From Pseudomonadota bacterium (GTDB lineage Bacteria > Pseudomonadota > Alphaproteobacteria > Acetobacterales > Acetobacteraceae), in the NCBI GenBank assembly GCA_021780935.1, contig JAJXXT010000009.1, positions 1-49,595 of the forward strand: a stretch of DNA of 49,595 nucleotides. The letters run 5' to 3'. Position numbers and translations under genes: made by a program. Below, one piece after another: positions 1-8,386 of the stretch; the stretch's first letter is position 1; every line of letters starts with the position of its first letter. The notes below the pieces were generated by a model. The model made no database searches and was not told where the DNA came from. It saw nothing but the letters and a program-made list of their open reading frames with translations.

Positions 1-1494
1 GAGCGAGGCGGCGGCGACGGGCGCCGCGAAGCCCATGGTGCGCAGCGCGTCGAGCGTGCGCGGCGGCGGCTCGGGCCCGGTGAAGTCGAGCGGCGGCGCC
101 TCCTCGCCGGCATCGCCGAACACATCGGCGAAGCGCGCCCGCACCGCGTCGAGCAGCGCCGCGAGGTCGCGCGCGAAGGCCTCGGCGCCCCGCTCACTCA
201 AGCCCGGCTCGCCCATAAACGCCGCGAACGCCGCGAAATCGCCGCGTGTGCGTGGCAGGGTGTGGGTCTGATGATCGGCAACCATCTGCAACCGATGCTC
301 CACCGCGCGCAGCCGCTGATAGGCGCGCGCGAGGAAGGCGGCAGTGTCCGCGCCGACATGGCCGGCGGCGGCCAGCGCCGGCAGCGCCTCCAGCGTGCGC
401 GGCGTGCGCAGCTCCGGCGCCCGGCCGCCCCAGACGAGCTGCTGCGTCTGGGCAAGAAACTCGATCTCGCGGATGCCGCCCTCGCCGAGCTTCACGTCGT
501 GGCCGAGCAGCCGCTCCACGGGGTCCGCACTGGCCGCCAGCGCGGTGCCCTTATGCGCGTCGATCCGCCGCTTCATCGCCTCGATATCGGCGATGGCGGC
601 AAAATCCAGATGGCGGCGCCAGACGAAGGGGCGGATCGCATCGAGGAAATGCTGGCCGAGCGCGATATCGCCGGCCACCGGGCGCGCCTTCAGCATCGCC
701 GCGCGCTCCCAGTTCTGGCCCATGCTCTCGTAGTAGGCGAGTGCCGCCGGCAGCGCGATCACCGGCGGCGTCGCGGCGGGGTCCGGGCGCAGGCGAAGAT
801 CGACGCGGAAGACGTAGCCGTCGGCGTCGCGCGCCTCCATCATGCTGGCGATGTCGCGGGCCAGGCGCGCCCAGAACTGCGCCGGCGCCTCGCCGCGATA
901 GGTGCCGGCATCCGGGTCCTGCAACAGGATGAGATCGATGTCGCTGGAGTAGTTGAGCTCACCGGCGCCGAGCTTGCCCATGCCGAGCACCGCGAAGCCG
1001 CAGCGCAGCGAGGGGGTGGCACGGCGCGGCAGGTGCAGCGCCGGCGCGTGGTGCAGCAGATGGTCGACGCTGGCGCGCAGCGCGGCCTCCGCCAGGTCGG
1101 ACAGGGCGGCCGTGACGCGCATGAGGGGCCAAAGGCCGCCGATATCGGCCAGCGCCACGGCCAGCGCCAGGCGGCGCTTGGCAACGCGCAGGGTGCGGGC
1201 GAGGTCGGCGCGCGGTGTTGCCGGGGCGCAGGCGCGCACCGCGGCCAGCGCTGCTTCCACCGCCGGCTCCGCGCCGTTGCGCGCGAAGCCGAGCACCACA
1301 TCCGGCTCGCGCAGCGCGAGGTCGGCGAGATAGGGCGAGCCGCCGCCGATCGCGGCCAGCATCGCATGCGCCGCCGGTCGCGCCGCGAGCCTCCGTTCCG
1401 CGGCGCCGAGGGCTGCGAAGCGCTCCAGCAGCCGCTCCGCCGCGGCAGGGTCGGCAGGCGCGGGCCAGGCGGCGGGAAGGGTAAATCCGGGCAT
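1..1494 (-). CDS. glnE: Bifunctional glutamine synthetase adenylyltransferase/deadenylase, N-terminal half (partial)
   Basis: GlnE adds AMP to, and removes it from, a tyrosine of glutamine synthetase in response to PII, so it sets nitrogen assimilation. The window holds the first 498 codons; the gene runs off the left edge with no stop. The start is the ATG at 1494, giving MPGFTLPAAW. The nucleotidyltransferase core is clear near residues 170-190 (GMGKLGAGELNYSSDIDLIL), which carries the SDxD metal-binding pair of the N-terminal deadenylylating domain. It is followed by the family segments YVFRVDLRLRP and GGIREIEFLAQ. Full-length GlnE is about 950-1000 residues, so the C-terminal adenylylating domain lies outside. 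It is divergent from the AsmA-like gene with only 17 bp between the starts, so the two must share a very compact control region. Confidence 0.95.
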   Translation of the reverse strand, partial: MPGFTLPAAWPAPADPAAAERLLERFAALGAAERRLAARPAAHAMLAAIGGGSPYLADLALREPDVVLGFARNGAEPAVEAALAAVRACAPATPRADLARTLRVAKRRLALAVALADIGGLWPLMRVTAALSDLAEAALRASVDHLLHHAPALHLPRRATPSLRCGFAVLGMGKLGAGELNYSSDIDLILLQDPDAGTYRGEAPAQFWARLARDIASMMEARDADGYVFRVDLRLRPDPAATPPVIALPAALAYYESMGQNWERAAMLKARPVAGDIALGQHFLDAIRPFVWRRHLDFAAIADIEAMKRRIDAHKGTALAASADPVERLLGHDVKLGEGGIREIEFLAQTQQLVWGGRAPELRTPRTLEALPALAAAGHVGADTAAFLARAYQRLRAVEHRLQMVADHQTHTLPRTRGDFAAFAAFMGEPGLSERGAEAFARDLAALLDAVRARFADVFGDAGEEAPPLDFTGPEPPPRTLDALRTMGFAAPVAAASL

Positions 1495-1511
1495 CGGCGC
1501 GGAGCCTCGCG

Positions 1512-4500
1512 GTGAGGCGGTGGGCAGGTCAAGCGGCGCGGCACGTCGCGCGTGAGGCCGGCCGGCATACGCGCCTTCTCAGCCGCCGCAGCGCGCATAT
1601 TCTCTCGGAAATCCTCATCGGTCTGCTGCTGTTGCTGGTGGTGGGCGGCGGCGGCATCGCCTGGCGGCTGGGGCAGGGACCGTGGGAAATGCCGCTGCTG
1701 GCCCGCGCGCTGGAACGCGCGGCGGGGCCCGGGCTCGCGCTGTCGATCGGCCACGCGGCGGTGGCCTGGGAGGGGTTCGCGCGCGGCGGCGCGGCGCCGC
1801 TCGATATCCGCCTTTCGGACATCAAGATCGCCGGCGCGGACGGCACCCGCCGGCTCGCGGTGAAGCGGGCACGGGTGACGCTTTCCGTACCTTCCCTGGT
1901 GACCGGGCGCGTGCTGGTGCGGGTGCTCACGATCGAGGCGCCGGCGCTCACGCTGACGCGCGGCAAGGCGGGCCATATCCGCATCGCGCGCTTCGGCTCT
2001 GCTGCGGGCAACACACGGCTCGATGCGGTGTTGGCGGCACTCGCCTCGCCGCCCGGCGGCAAGGGGCCGCTCGCCGCACTGCGCCGGGTGAGCCTGCACG
2101 ACGGCAGCATCACCTTCACCGATGAGCAACTCGGCGCGACGTGGAACGCACGCCACCTCGATGTGCTCATCCGCCGCGCGGCGGCCGGCGGCGCGACGGC
2201 GACCGTCCGTGATGACCTGATCATCGGGAACAAGACGGTCCCCGTCCGCTTGAGCGGCGTCATTCCGAAAGGCTATGGCGAGCAACCGCCGAGCGGCGCG
2301 CAGGCCGGCCCGATCACCGTGACGGCGCGGCTCGGCGCCATGGTTCCCGCCGATATCGCGGGAGTGGCGCCGGTGTTCGCGCCGCTCGCCGCCGTCCACG
2401 TGCCGGTCGCGGCGGCGGGCGTGGTGCGGCTCGCGGCGGGGCTGGAACTGGGCTCGGTCGACCTCACGCTTCATGTCGGTCAGGGAACGATCGATGTGCA
2501 CGGTCTCGCCGAGCCGATCGCCGACGCCGAGGCGCAGGTGACGGGCACGCCACGGCATCTCGCGATGACGATCGGCAAGCTGCAGGTCGCACCGCCCGGC
2601 GCGCCGATGACGACCCTGCACGGGCATATCGACGCACGCCGCGACGCGGATGGCTACGCGGTCGCCGCCAGCGCCGGCTTCGACCGGCTGCGCCTCGCCG
2701 ATATCGCCCGGGTATGGCCGCGCGGCGTCGGCGGCGACAACACGGAAACCTGGCTCGCCAGCAACATGACGGCGGGCGAGGCGAGCGACGGGCAGGTGCG
2801 GCTCGCGGCGCATGTCGCGCCGGATTTCTCCGCGGTGACGCTGTCGGCGGTCAGCGGCGGCCTCACCGGCCATGACCTCACCATCCACTGGCTGGCCCCG
2901 GTTCCGCCGGTGGAGCACGTCGACGCGACCGTCACCTTCGAGGGGCCGGACGCGATCCGCATCACCGCCAGGGACGGAAAGCAGGCCGGTACCGGCCTCA
3001 CCGTCTCGCATGCCAGCGTGGTGATCAGCGGGCTCAGGGCGCATGACCAGGACGCGGCGATCGCGGTGACGCTCGCCGGGCCGGCGGCGGACCTCGCGCA
3101 TGTTCTGAGCCTGAAGCGGCTCAACCTGCTGGAGCGCGCGCACCTGGCGCTGCACGGTGTCGCGGGCGCGATCGCCGGCACGCTGACGATCCCCCGCCTG
3201 CCGCTGCTCGCGCGCCTCAAGGCCGATGAGGTCCACGTGCAGGCAACCGGCACGACAACGGGCCTGCGGCTGGCCAGGCTGGTGGCCGGGCGCAACCTCG
3301 ATGGCGGCGATTTTTCGTTCTCGGTCAGCAATGACGGGCTGTCGCTCGCCGGCCGTGCCGCGATCGCCGGCATCGCGAGCCAGGTGAAGGCGGCGATGGA
3401 TTTTCGCGCCGGACCGCCGAGCGAGATCGTCCAGAGTGCCACCATCACCGCCGCCACCAGCGCCGCGGCGCTCGCCGCCGCCGGGCTCGACACGGCCGGG
3501 CTCGACAACGGGCGCACGCTGACCGGACCGATCGGCCTGCATGCCGCATGGCAGCAACAGCGCAGCGGCGCGGGCTCGCTCGCGGTCAAGGCCAATCTGG
3601 CAGCCGCGACGCTGACGGTGCCGCAGCTCCGCTGGATCAAGCCGGCGGGCACGCAGGCGACCGCGCAGGGACAGGTGCAGCTTGCCGGCGACCGCATCAC
3701 GGCGATCAGCGGCCTGGCGTTGCGCGGCACGGGGATCGATGTCACGGGCAGGCTCGCCTTCGACCAGGGCCGGCCGCGACTGCTGGTGCTCGACCGGTTG
3801 CTCTGGGACCCGGCAACCGATGCCAGCCTCTCGCTCATCTTCCCGCGGGCGAATCATGGCGTCTGGGACATCGCCGTTTCCGGCACGCGGTTCGACGCCT
3901 CGGCGCTGCTGATGCCAGCCAAGGCCTCGCCCAGACCGGCGCCACCCACCGATCGCAAGCAGCCGAAGCGCGGCCCCGCATGGACCGCCAGCGTGACACT
4001 CGACCGTCTGGTAACCGGCCCGGGCATCGGCCTCGATGCGCTCTCGGCGCGAGCGAGCGACAACGGGTGGCGCCTGACCCGGCTCGACGCCACCGGCAAG
4101 GCCGGCGCCGCCGCCTTCTCGGCCGCGATCTCACGCCAGCCGGCGGGCTATGCGATGCACCTCACCGCCGCTGATGCCGGAGCACTTCTGGCGGCGACCG
4201 GGACCACAAAATCCCTGGTTCGCGGCCGGCTCGACGTGACCGCGACGGACCCCGCCACCAGCGCGCTCGCCGATTGGTCCGGCACCGTGACGATGCACGG
4301 CTTCTCGGTGCGCGACCAGCCGGTACTGGGCAAGCTGCTGCAGGCGATGACGCTCTACGGCGTGCTCGATGCGCTGCGCGGCCAGGGGGTCGCCTTCGAT
4401 ACGCTAATCGCACCGTTCCGATATCGTGACGGAGTTCTCGTGCTGCGTAACGCGCGGGCCTTCAGTTCCTCGCTGGGGATGACAGCGAAGGGCTCGGTCG

Positions 4501-4844
4501 ATTTCGCCACTGAGCGTTGCGATGTGCGGGGCACGCTGGTGCCGGCCTATTTCTTCAACACGCTGCTGGGGCGGATGCCGGTCATCGGCCGACTGTTCAG
4601 CCCGGAGAAGGGCGGCGGGCTGTTCGCGGCGACCTATGGCGTGAGCGGGAACTGCAACGATCCCGCGGTGGGCGTCAACCCGCTGGCGGCACTGACGCCG
4701 GGGTTCCTGCGCGGCGTGTTCGGCATCTTCGACACGCCGGCCCCGCCGCCGGCACCGGGCGCCGCCTCGGCGCCCCCATCAGCGCATCCGCCGGCGGCGG
4801 CGCCGGGTGCGGCGGTCAGGTTGTCACCGGCCGGCAACGGCTGA
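1512..4844 (+). CDS. AsmA-like / DUF3971 (YhdP-type) inner-membrane-anchored envelope protein
   Basis: This 1110-residue protein has a short basic N-terminus, one transmembrane helix at about residues 31-52 (ILSEILIGLLLLLVVGGGG), and then a very long beta-rich periplasmic region. The C-terminal part (about 860-1070) has the AsmA-like pattern, including VTMHGFSVRDQPVLGKLLQ and a later FFNTLLGRMPVIGRLFSP. It ends in a Pro/Ala-rich tail. AsmA/YhdP/TamB-like proteins are repeating-groove proteins proposed to carry phospholipid between the membranes, so a role in outer-membrane lipid homeostasis is inferred from the family. The start used is a GTG; no better ATG lies before the membrane helix. The gene is divergent from glnE and converges on the next gene with 10 bp between stops. 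Confidence 0.85.
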   Translation: MRRWAGQAARHVAREAGRHTRLLSRRSAHILSEILIGLLLLLVVGGGGIAWRLGQGPWEMPLLARALERAAGPGLALSIGHAAVAWEGFARGGAAPLDIRLSDIKIAGADGTRRLAVKRARVTLSVPSLVTGRVLVRVLTIEAPALTLTRGKAGHIRIARFGSAAGNTRLDAVLAALASPPGGKGPLAALRRVSLHDGSITFTDEQLGATWNARHLDVLIRRAAAGGATATVRDDLIIGNKTVPVRLSGVIPKGYGEQPPSGAQAGPITVTARLGAMVPADIAGVAPVFAPLAAVHVPVAAAGVVRLAAGLELGSVDLTLHVGQGTIDVHGLAEPIADAEAQVTGTPRHLAMTIGKLQVAPPGAPMTTLHGHIDARRDADGYAVAASAGFDRLRLADIARVWPRGVGGDNTETWLASNMTAGEASDGQVRLAAHVAPDFSAVTLSAVSGGLTGHDLTIHWLAPVPPVEHVDATVTFEGPDAIRITARDGKQAGTGLTVSHASVVISGLRAHDQDAAIAVTLAGPAADLAHVLSLKRLNLLERAHLALHGVAGAIAGTLTIPRLPLLARLKADEVHVQATGTTTGLRLARLVAGRNLDGGDFSFSVSNDGLSLAGRAAIAGIASQVKAAMDFRAGPPSEIVQSATITAATSAAALAAAGLDTAGLDNGRTLTGPIGLHAAWQQQRSGAGSLAVKANLAAATLTVPQLRWIKPAGTQATAQGQVQLAGDRITAISGLALRGTGIDVTGRLAFDQGRPRLLVLDRLLWDPATDASLSLIFPRANHGVWDIAVSGTRFDASALLMPAKASPRPAPPTDRKQPKRGPAWTASVTLDRLVTGPGIGLDALSARASDNGWRLTRLDATGKAGAAAFSAAISRQPAGYAMHLTAADAGALLAATGTTKSLVRGRLDVTATDPATSALADWSGTVTMHGFSVRDQPVLGKLLQAMTLYGVLDALRGQGVAFDTLIAPFRYRDGVLVLRNARAFSSSLGMTAKGSVDFATERCDVRGTLVPAYFFNTLLGRMPVIGRLFSPEKGGGLFAATYGVSGNCNDPAVGVNPLAALTPGFLRGVFGIFDTPAPPPAPGAASAPPSAHPPAAAPGAAVRLSPAGNG

Positions 4845-4854
4845 GGCAGGCGTG

Positions 4855-5226
4855 TTACTCCGTCTCCGGCAGGTTGGTGGCATCGAGCGGCAACACCGCG
4901 CCCATCCACAGCGCGTGCAGCAGGTGGTCGTCCTTGGGCCGGCCGGTCTCGGGATGCAGCAGGATGGTCAGGCCCTGGCGGTTGAGGGCGAGGAACGGCG
5001 CGAGGGTCGGGAAATCCTCCGTGCCGAAGGCGATCTGGTACATCGATTGCGGATGCGGACCGACCTTGGCGTCGTGCCAGCGGCCGAGCCGTGCGGCGGG
5101 ATGGCGCTCACCCACCCAGTTGCGCAACTGCTCCGCCTGCGCGCGGGTCTCGGGCGTGTAGTAGACATGGGCGTGCCAGGCGTGGGCACTCGTGGCTTCC
5201 TTGGCGGCTTCCTGGGGTGCGGTCAT
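4855..5226 (-). CDS. DOPA 4,5-dioxygenase family protein
   Basis: A 123-residue protein of the small DOPA 4,5-dioxygenase family, extradiol ring-cleaving enzymes known from fungi and many bacteria. The family signature HAWHAHVYY, with its HxH pair, lies near residue 15. A further conserved block GPHPQSMYQIAF and a C-terminal LHPETGRPKDDHLLHALWMG follow. The start is the ATG at 5226 (MTAPQEAAKE), preceded on this strand by a GGGAAA ribosome-binding-like stretch. An upstream in-frame ATG at 5280 would overlap the neighbouring divergent gene and is rejected. The physiological substrate in bacteria is unknown; an aromatic catechol is the family expectation only. Confidence 0.85.
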   Translation of the reverse strand: MTAPQEAAKEATSAHAWHAHVYYTPETRAQAEQLRNWVGERHPAARLGRWHDAKVGPHPQSMYQIAFGTEDFPTLAPFLALNRQGLTILLHPETGRPKDDHLLHALWMGAVLPLDATNLPETE

Positions 5227-5266
5227 GTGTGTTTCCCGATGCTCGGGAAACCGATACATCGCGCGC

Positions 5267-5839
5267 ATGTCCGACGCCAATTCCTTCGCCCTCGTCGTGC
5301 CGGCGCGCCAGCATCTCGCGAGCTACGCCGCGGCGCTCGCCACCGGCTGGTCACCCAACACGACCCGCGACGTGAGCGGCGAACAGCTCGCGGCGATCCG
5401 AGCCGACGGTGATGCGTTCCTCGCCAGCCTGATCCCCCGACCGGGCGACACGGTCACGCTACCTGGCGGGCAGGTTGTGGAGCGTCTGCCGGGCTGCGTG
5501 CGCTGGATGTGGGACGGAGAGTTCGCCGGCTCGATCAATTTTCGCCACGTGCCAGGCACGATGGCGCTGCCGGCGCACGTGCACGGCCATATCGGCTATG
5601 CGGTGGTGCCGTGGAAGCGGCGCCGTGGCTACGCGAGCCAGGCACTTGGCCTCATGCTGGAGGTGGCGCGCGAGGCAGGCATGCAGCGGGTCGAGGTGAA
5701 CTGCGACGCGCGCAACGCCATCTCGCGGCGCGTCATCGAGGTGCATGGCGGCCAGCTCCTGCGCTGCGAGCCCAGCCCGCACGGCGAGGGGCAGACGGGG
5801 CTGGTGTTCCGCCTGCCCTGTCCCGCGCCCGCTACCTGA
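5267..5839 (+). CDS. GNAT family N-acetyltransferase
   Basis: A 190-residue acetyl-CoA-dependent acyltransferase fold. The acetyl-CoA pyrophosphate-binding loop appears as WKRRRGYASQAL near residues 115-126, preceded by strand GHIGYAVVPW. The C-terminal part (VEVNCDARNAISRRVIE) has the usual NxxSxxVxEKxG-like turn. The ATG at 5267 (MSDANSFALV) is chosen because it leaves a normal 40 bp divergent spacer to the dioxygenase-like gene. An earlier in-frame ATG at 5192 would run through that gene's start. The substrate cannot be told from the sequence. Its stop overlaps the end of the convergent micropeptide gene by 8 bp. Confidence 0.85.
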   Translation: MSDANSFALVVPARQHLASYAAALATGWSPNTTRDVSGEQLAAIRADGDAFLASLIPRPGDTVTLPGGQVVERLPGCVRWMWDGEFAGSINFRHVPGTMALPAHVHGHIGYAVVPWKRRRGYASQALGLMLEVAREAGMQRVEVNCDARNAISRRVIEVHGGQLLRCEPSPHGEGQTGLVFRLPCPAPAT

Positions 5840-5930
5840 ACAGCCCGGCCGCCGCTTCCAGCGTGTGGATGACGCCCCAGGCGAGCGGGATCCCCACCAC
5901 CGCCCAGTAGATGACCAGACGCCCGCCCAT
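5832..5930 (-). CDS. Single-helix micropeptide, MFS transporter small subunit-like
   Basis: A 32-residue peptide, MGGRLVIYWAVVGIPLAWGV plus a short tail, that is almost entirely one transmembrane helix. Its ATG shares one base with the TGA of the preceding OFA transporter gene (TGATG), so the two should be translationally coupled and made in proportion. I recall tiny proteins with this VVGIPLAWG-type core beside OFA-family transporters, annotated as MFS transporter small subunits; I cannot check that here. The role is inferred: a helper helix that stabilises or modulates the transporter. It is too short for most gene callers. Confidence 0.7.
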   Translation of the reverse strand: MGGRLVIYWAVVGIPLAWGVIHTLEAAAGLFR

Positions 5931-7291
5931 CAGTTCGCCTCCTGTCCAGCGGTTCCGCGGTAATGATGGCGCTCGTGCACCGGCGACATCAGCAGATTGG
6001 CGATCAGGCCGATCAGCAGCAGGGCGCACATCACGTGCAGTGTGGTCGCATAGAGCTCGGCACCCTTCATGCCCAGCGACGCCTCATAGCCGCGAAGCTG
6101 GCCGATCAGCAGCGGCCCGAACACGCCGGCCGCCGACCACGCGGTCAGCAGCACGCCATGGATGGCACCGACCTGCATGCCGCCAAAGACGTCCTTGAGA
6201 TAGGCGGGCACGGTCGCAAAGCCGCCGCCGTACATGCTGAGGATGATGCAGATCGCCAGCACGAAGAGCGTGAGCGACCCGGCATCGGCGAGCGACGGCG
6301 CGACCCAGTAGAGCGCGATGCCGATGACAAAGAAGCAGACATAGGTCGCCTTGCGACCGATGATGTCGGAGACGGATGACCAGGCGAACCGACCACCCAT
6401 GTTGAACAGGCTCAACATGCCGACGAAGCCGGCGCCGGCGGCGGGCGAGATGCCCTTGAAGCTCTCTTGCAGCATCGGGCTGGCCTGCGAGAGCACCGCG
6501 ATGCCGGCGGTGACGTTCATGCAGAGCACGATCCACAGCAGGTAGAATTGCGGAGTGCGAATGGCCGCCGTCACTTCGACATTCGCGGCCGTCACGAGTT
6601 TTTTGGCCGAGGCCGGCGCGCTCCAGCCCACCGGCTTCCAGCCCGGCGCCGGCAGGCGGACGATCAGCGCGCCGAACGTCATCATGATGAAGTAAGCGAT
6701 ACCCATGACCACGAAGGTCTGCGGCACGCCAGAGGAGGTCGCGGATTTGAAATGCGCCATCAGGGCCACGGAAAGCGGGCCGGCAATCGTCGCGCCGCCG
6801 CCGAAGCCCATGATGGCGATGCCGGTGGCCATGCCCGGCCGGTCCGGGAACCACTTGATCAGCGTCGAAACCGGCGAAATGTAGCCGATGCCAAGGCCGC
6901 AGCCACCGATGACGCCGTAGCCGAGATAAACCAGCCAGAGCTGGTGCGATGTCACACCCAGTGCGCCGACCAGGAACCCGCCCCCGAAGCAGCAGGCGGC
7001 AACGAACATCGCCTTGCGCGGTCCGGCGCGTTCGACCCAGCGGCCGAACACCGCGGCCGACAGCCCGAGGAACAGGATGGCGACCGAGAAGATCCACAGC
7101 ACGTCGGGAATGGTCCAGTCGCCCGCCGCCGGCTTGGCGCCGCCGATGAGATGCGTGAGCGGCAGGTTGAAGGTGGAAAACGCATAGACCGAGCCGATGG
7201 ACAGATGCACCGCCAGCGCGGCCGGCGGGATCAGTGCCCGGTTGTAGTCCGGTGGGGCGATACTGTGCCCCCGATCGAGAAGCCCACTCAT
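5930..7291 (-). CDS. OFA family MFS transporter (oxalate/formate antiporter-like)
   Basis: A 453-residue, 12-helix major facilitator of the OFA type. The first helix block has the family pattern HLSIGSVYAFSTFNLPLT. The motif-A loop appears as FGRWVERAGPRKAMF and the mid-protein segment as YGVIGGCGLGIGYISP followed by WFPDRPGMATG. OFA members exchange small mono- or dicarboxylates such as oxalate and formate, but many have unknown substrates, so substrate assignment is inference. The 3' end is coupled to a 32-codon membrane micropeptide. The start at 7291 (MSGLLDRGHS) lies about 300 bp from the next gene, leaving room for its own promoter. Confidence 0.9.
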   Translation of the reverse strand: MSGLLDRGHSIAPPDYNRALIPPAALAVHLSIGSVYAFSTFNLPLTHLIGGAKPAAGDWTIPDVLWIFSVAILFLGLSAAVFGRWVERAGPRKAMFVAACCFGGGFLVGALGVTSHQLWLVYLGYGVIGGCGLGIGYISPVSTLIKWFPDRPGMATGIAIMGFGGGATIAGPLSVALMAHFKSATSSGVPQTFVVMGIAYFIMMTFGALIVRLPAPGWKPVGWSAPASAKKLVTAANVEVTAAIRTPQFYLLWIVLCMNVTAGIAVLSQASPMLQESFKGISPAAGAGFVGMLSLFNMGGRFAWSSVSDIIGRKATYVCFFVIGIALYWVAPSLADAGSLTLFVLAICIILSMYGGGFATVPAYLKDVFGGMQVGAIHGVLLTAWSAAGVFGPLLIGQLRGYEASLGMKGAELYATTLHVMCALLLIGLIANLLMSPVHERHHYRGTAGQEAN

Positions 7292-7367
7292 GGCGATGCG
7301 TCCCCTCCGCTATTTTTCCTTCGCCAAGCGCCCGGGCACGCACCCGGGACGGTGACGATTTTGTTGC

Positions 7368-7396
7368 GGCATATCGTCCGGGATCGAATCGTTCAA
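7368..7396 (-). promoter_or_regulatory. Candidate promoter of the OFA transporter gene
   Basis: On the minus strand TTGAAC (7396-7391) and TATGCC (7373-7368) are separated by 17 bp, about 77 bp upstream of the transporter start. The surrounding 296 bp spacer (7292-7587) is visibly AT-richer than the genes and holds no reading frame I can support. It also carries two CGATCGAG copies (7501 and 7514), which could be part of an operator. The -10 match is weak, so this is only a candidate. Confidence 0.25.
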
Positions 7397-7547
7397 GAAA
7401 AATAGTGCTGCCGTCTCCAAGGACGCGCCACGGCATCATTTCCGGACCGGATGATTGCTATTTCCAATCGTTCCGGCGCCCCGAACAACCGCCAATGACC
7501 CGATCGAGATATTCGATCGAGTCGGCAGGCGATAACCGCCGGATGCC

Positions 7548-7586
7548 GGTCAGCGGGCGAGGTCAGCGGGCGGGGGGGCAGCGGGG
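7548..7586. repeat. Three tandem copies of a 13 bp unit
   Basis: GGTCAGCGGGCGA at 7548, GGTCAGCGGGCGG at 7561 and a degenerate GGGGGCAGCGGGG at 7574 lie directly behind the stop of the DsbA-like gene. It is one of a series of unrelated short tandem duplications found at gene borders in this window. Confidence 0.75.
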
Positions 7587-7587
7587 A

Positions 7588-8247
7588 TCAGGCCGCGTCG
7601 CGCCCCAGCACCTTCCATGCCTCGGCAAACGCCTCCGCCATCGTGGCCGCCGGCACCGCGCCGGAAAACAGCACGTGGTTCGCCAGAACGAAGCTGGGCA
7701 CGCCGGAAATCCCGGCGCGCCTTGCGGCCGCGTCCTCGGCCAGCACCTCGGCGCGGTGCGTGTCGGAGGCCAGCATCGCGGCGGTCGCCGCCGCATCGCC
7801 CCCCGCTTCCGCCGCGCACGCGGCGAGCACCGCGGCATCGCCGACATCCCGCCCTTCGAGGAAATACGCGGCAAAGAGCCGTTCCACTACCGCGTCCTGG
7901 CGGCCATCGGCGGCGGCGGCGCGGATCACCCGGTGCGCCGCGACGGTGTTGGGCGTGCGCCGCATGGCCGCGAAGTTGAAGTCGATGCCTGCCGCGGCAC
8001 CGGCCTGGCCCACCCGCGCGTCGACCTCGCGGCCACGCTCGGTGCTGCCGAATTTGGCGGCGCGATAGGCGGCGCGCTCGACGCCCGCCGCCGGCATGTC
8101 GGGGTTGAGCTGATAGGGATACCAGGCGACCGCGAACGCCTGGCCCTGGTCGGCGAGGATCGCGAGCGCCTGCTCCAGGTGGCGCTTGCCGATGAAGCAC
8201 CAGGGGCAGATGACGTCCGAGATGACAGTGATGGTGGGGATCGGCAT
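7588..8247 (-). CDS. DsbA family oxidoreductase (FrnE/2-hydroxychromene-2-carboxylate isomerase-like)
   Basis: A 219-residue thioredoxin-fold protein with the redox motif CPWC at residues 14-17 (VISDVICPWCFIGKRHLE) and the cis-proline loop GISGVPSFV near residue 180. An all-helical insertion lies between them. There is no signal peptide, so it is probably cytosolic, like FrnE, rather than a periplasmic DsbA. FrnE-type proteins act as disulfide oxidoreductases or isomerases, often in oxidative stress. The ATG at 8247 (MPIPTITVIS) starts directly at the first beta strand and is preferred over an upstream ATG at 8292. It is divergent from the SDR gene, with tandem repeats in the spacer. Confidence 0.88.
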   Translation of the reverse strand: MPIPTITVISDVICPWCFIGKRHLEQALAILADQGQAFAVAWYPYQLNPDMPAAGVERAAYRAAKFGSTERGREVDARVGQAGAAAGIDFNFAAMRRTPNTVAAHRVIRAAAADGRQDAVVERLFAAYFLEGRDVGDAAVLAACAAEAGGDAAATAAMLASDTHRAEVLAEDAAARRAGISGVPSFVLANHVLFSGAVPAATMAEAFAEAWKVLGRDAA

Positions 8248-8293
8248 CGCGTCCTCCGCGTGAAACGTGACTGGTTTACCCGACCCGCGCATC

Positions 8294-8350
8294 CCATGTC
8301 AGCCCGGCTTAGGTCCGCCGGGGCCATGTCAGCCCTGGCCATGTCAGCCC
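8294..8350. repeat. Three copies of CCATGTCAGCCC spaced in multiples of 15 bp
   Basis: Identical 12-mers start at 8294, 8324 and 8339, so the spacing is 30 and 15 bp. They sit in the 139 bp divergent spacer between the DsbA-like and SDR genes. Each copy contains ATGTC, matching the first five bases of the SDR start (ATGTCCGAA at 8387), but none continues into a usable frame. The unit could be an operator array or a slippage-born duplication. Confidence 0.75.
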
Positions 8351-8386
8351 AGCCCGGCGCACACGGCCGTCACGAGAGGAGACCCT

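Noticed and set aside
262..1515. A 417-codon plus-strand open frame opposite glnE
   Set aside because: The composition is Arg/Gly/Ala-rich with no motif, whereas the opposite strand encodes clear GlnE.
840..3857. A 1005-codon open frame on the minus strand opposite the AsmA-like gene
   Set aside because: It has arginine-rich, low-complexity composition and no recognisable domain. Its start lies inside the AsmA-like gene and its end overlaps glnE in another frame. Such long antisense frames are expected at this GC content.
8294..8350. Possible small CRISPR array
   Set aside because: Units are 12 bp with 3-18 bp gaps and no cas genes lie nearby. Repeats of 23-47 bp with equal spacers are needed.
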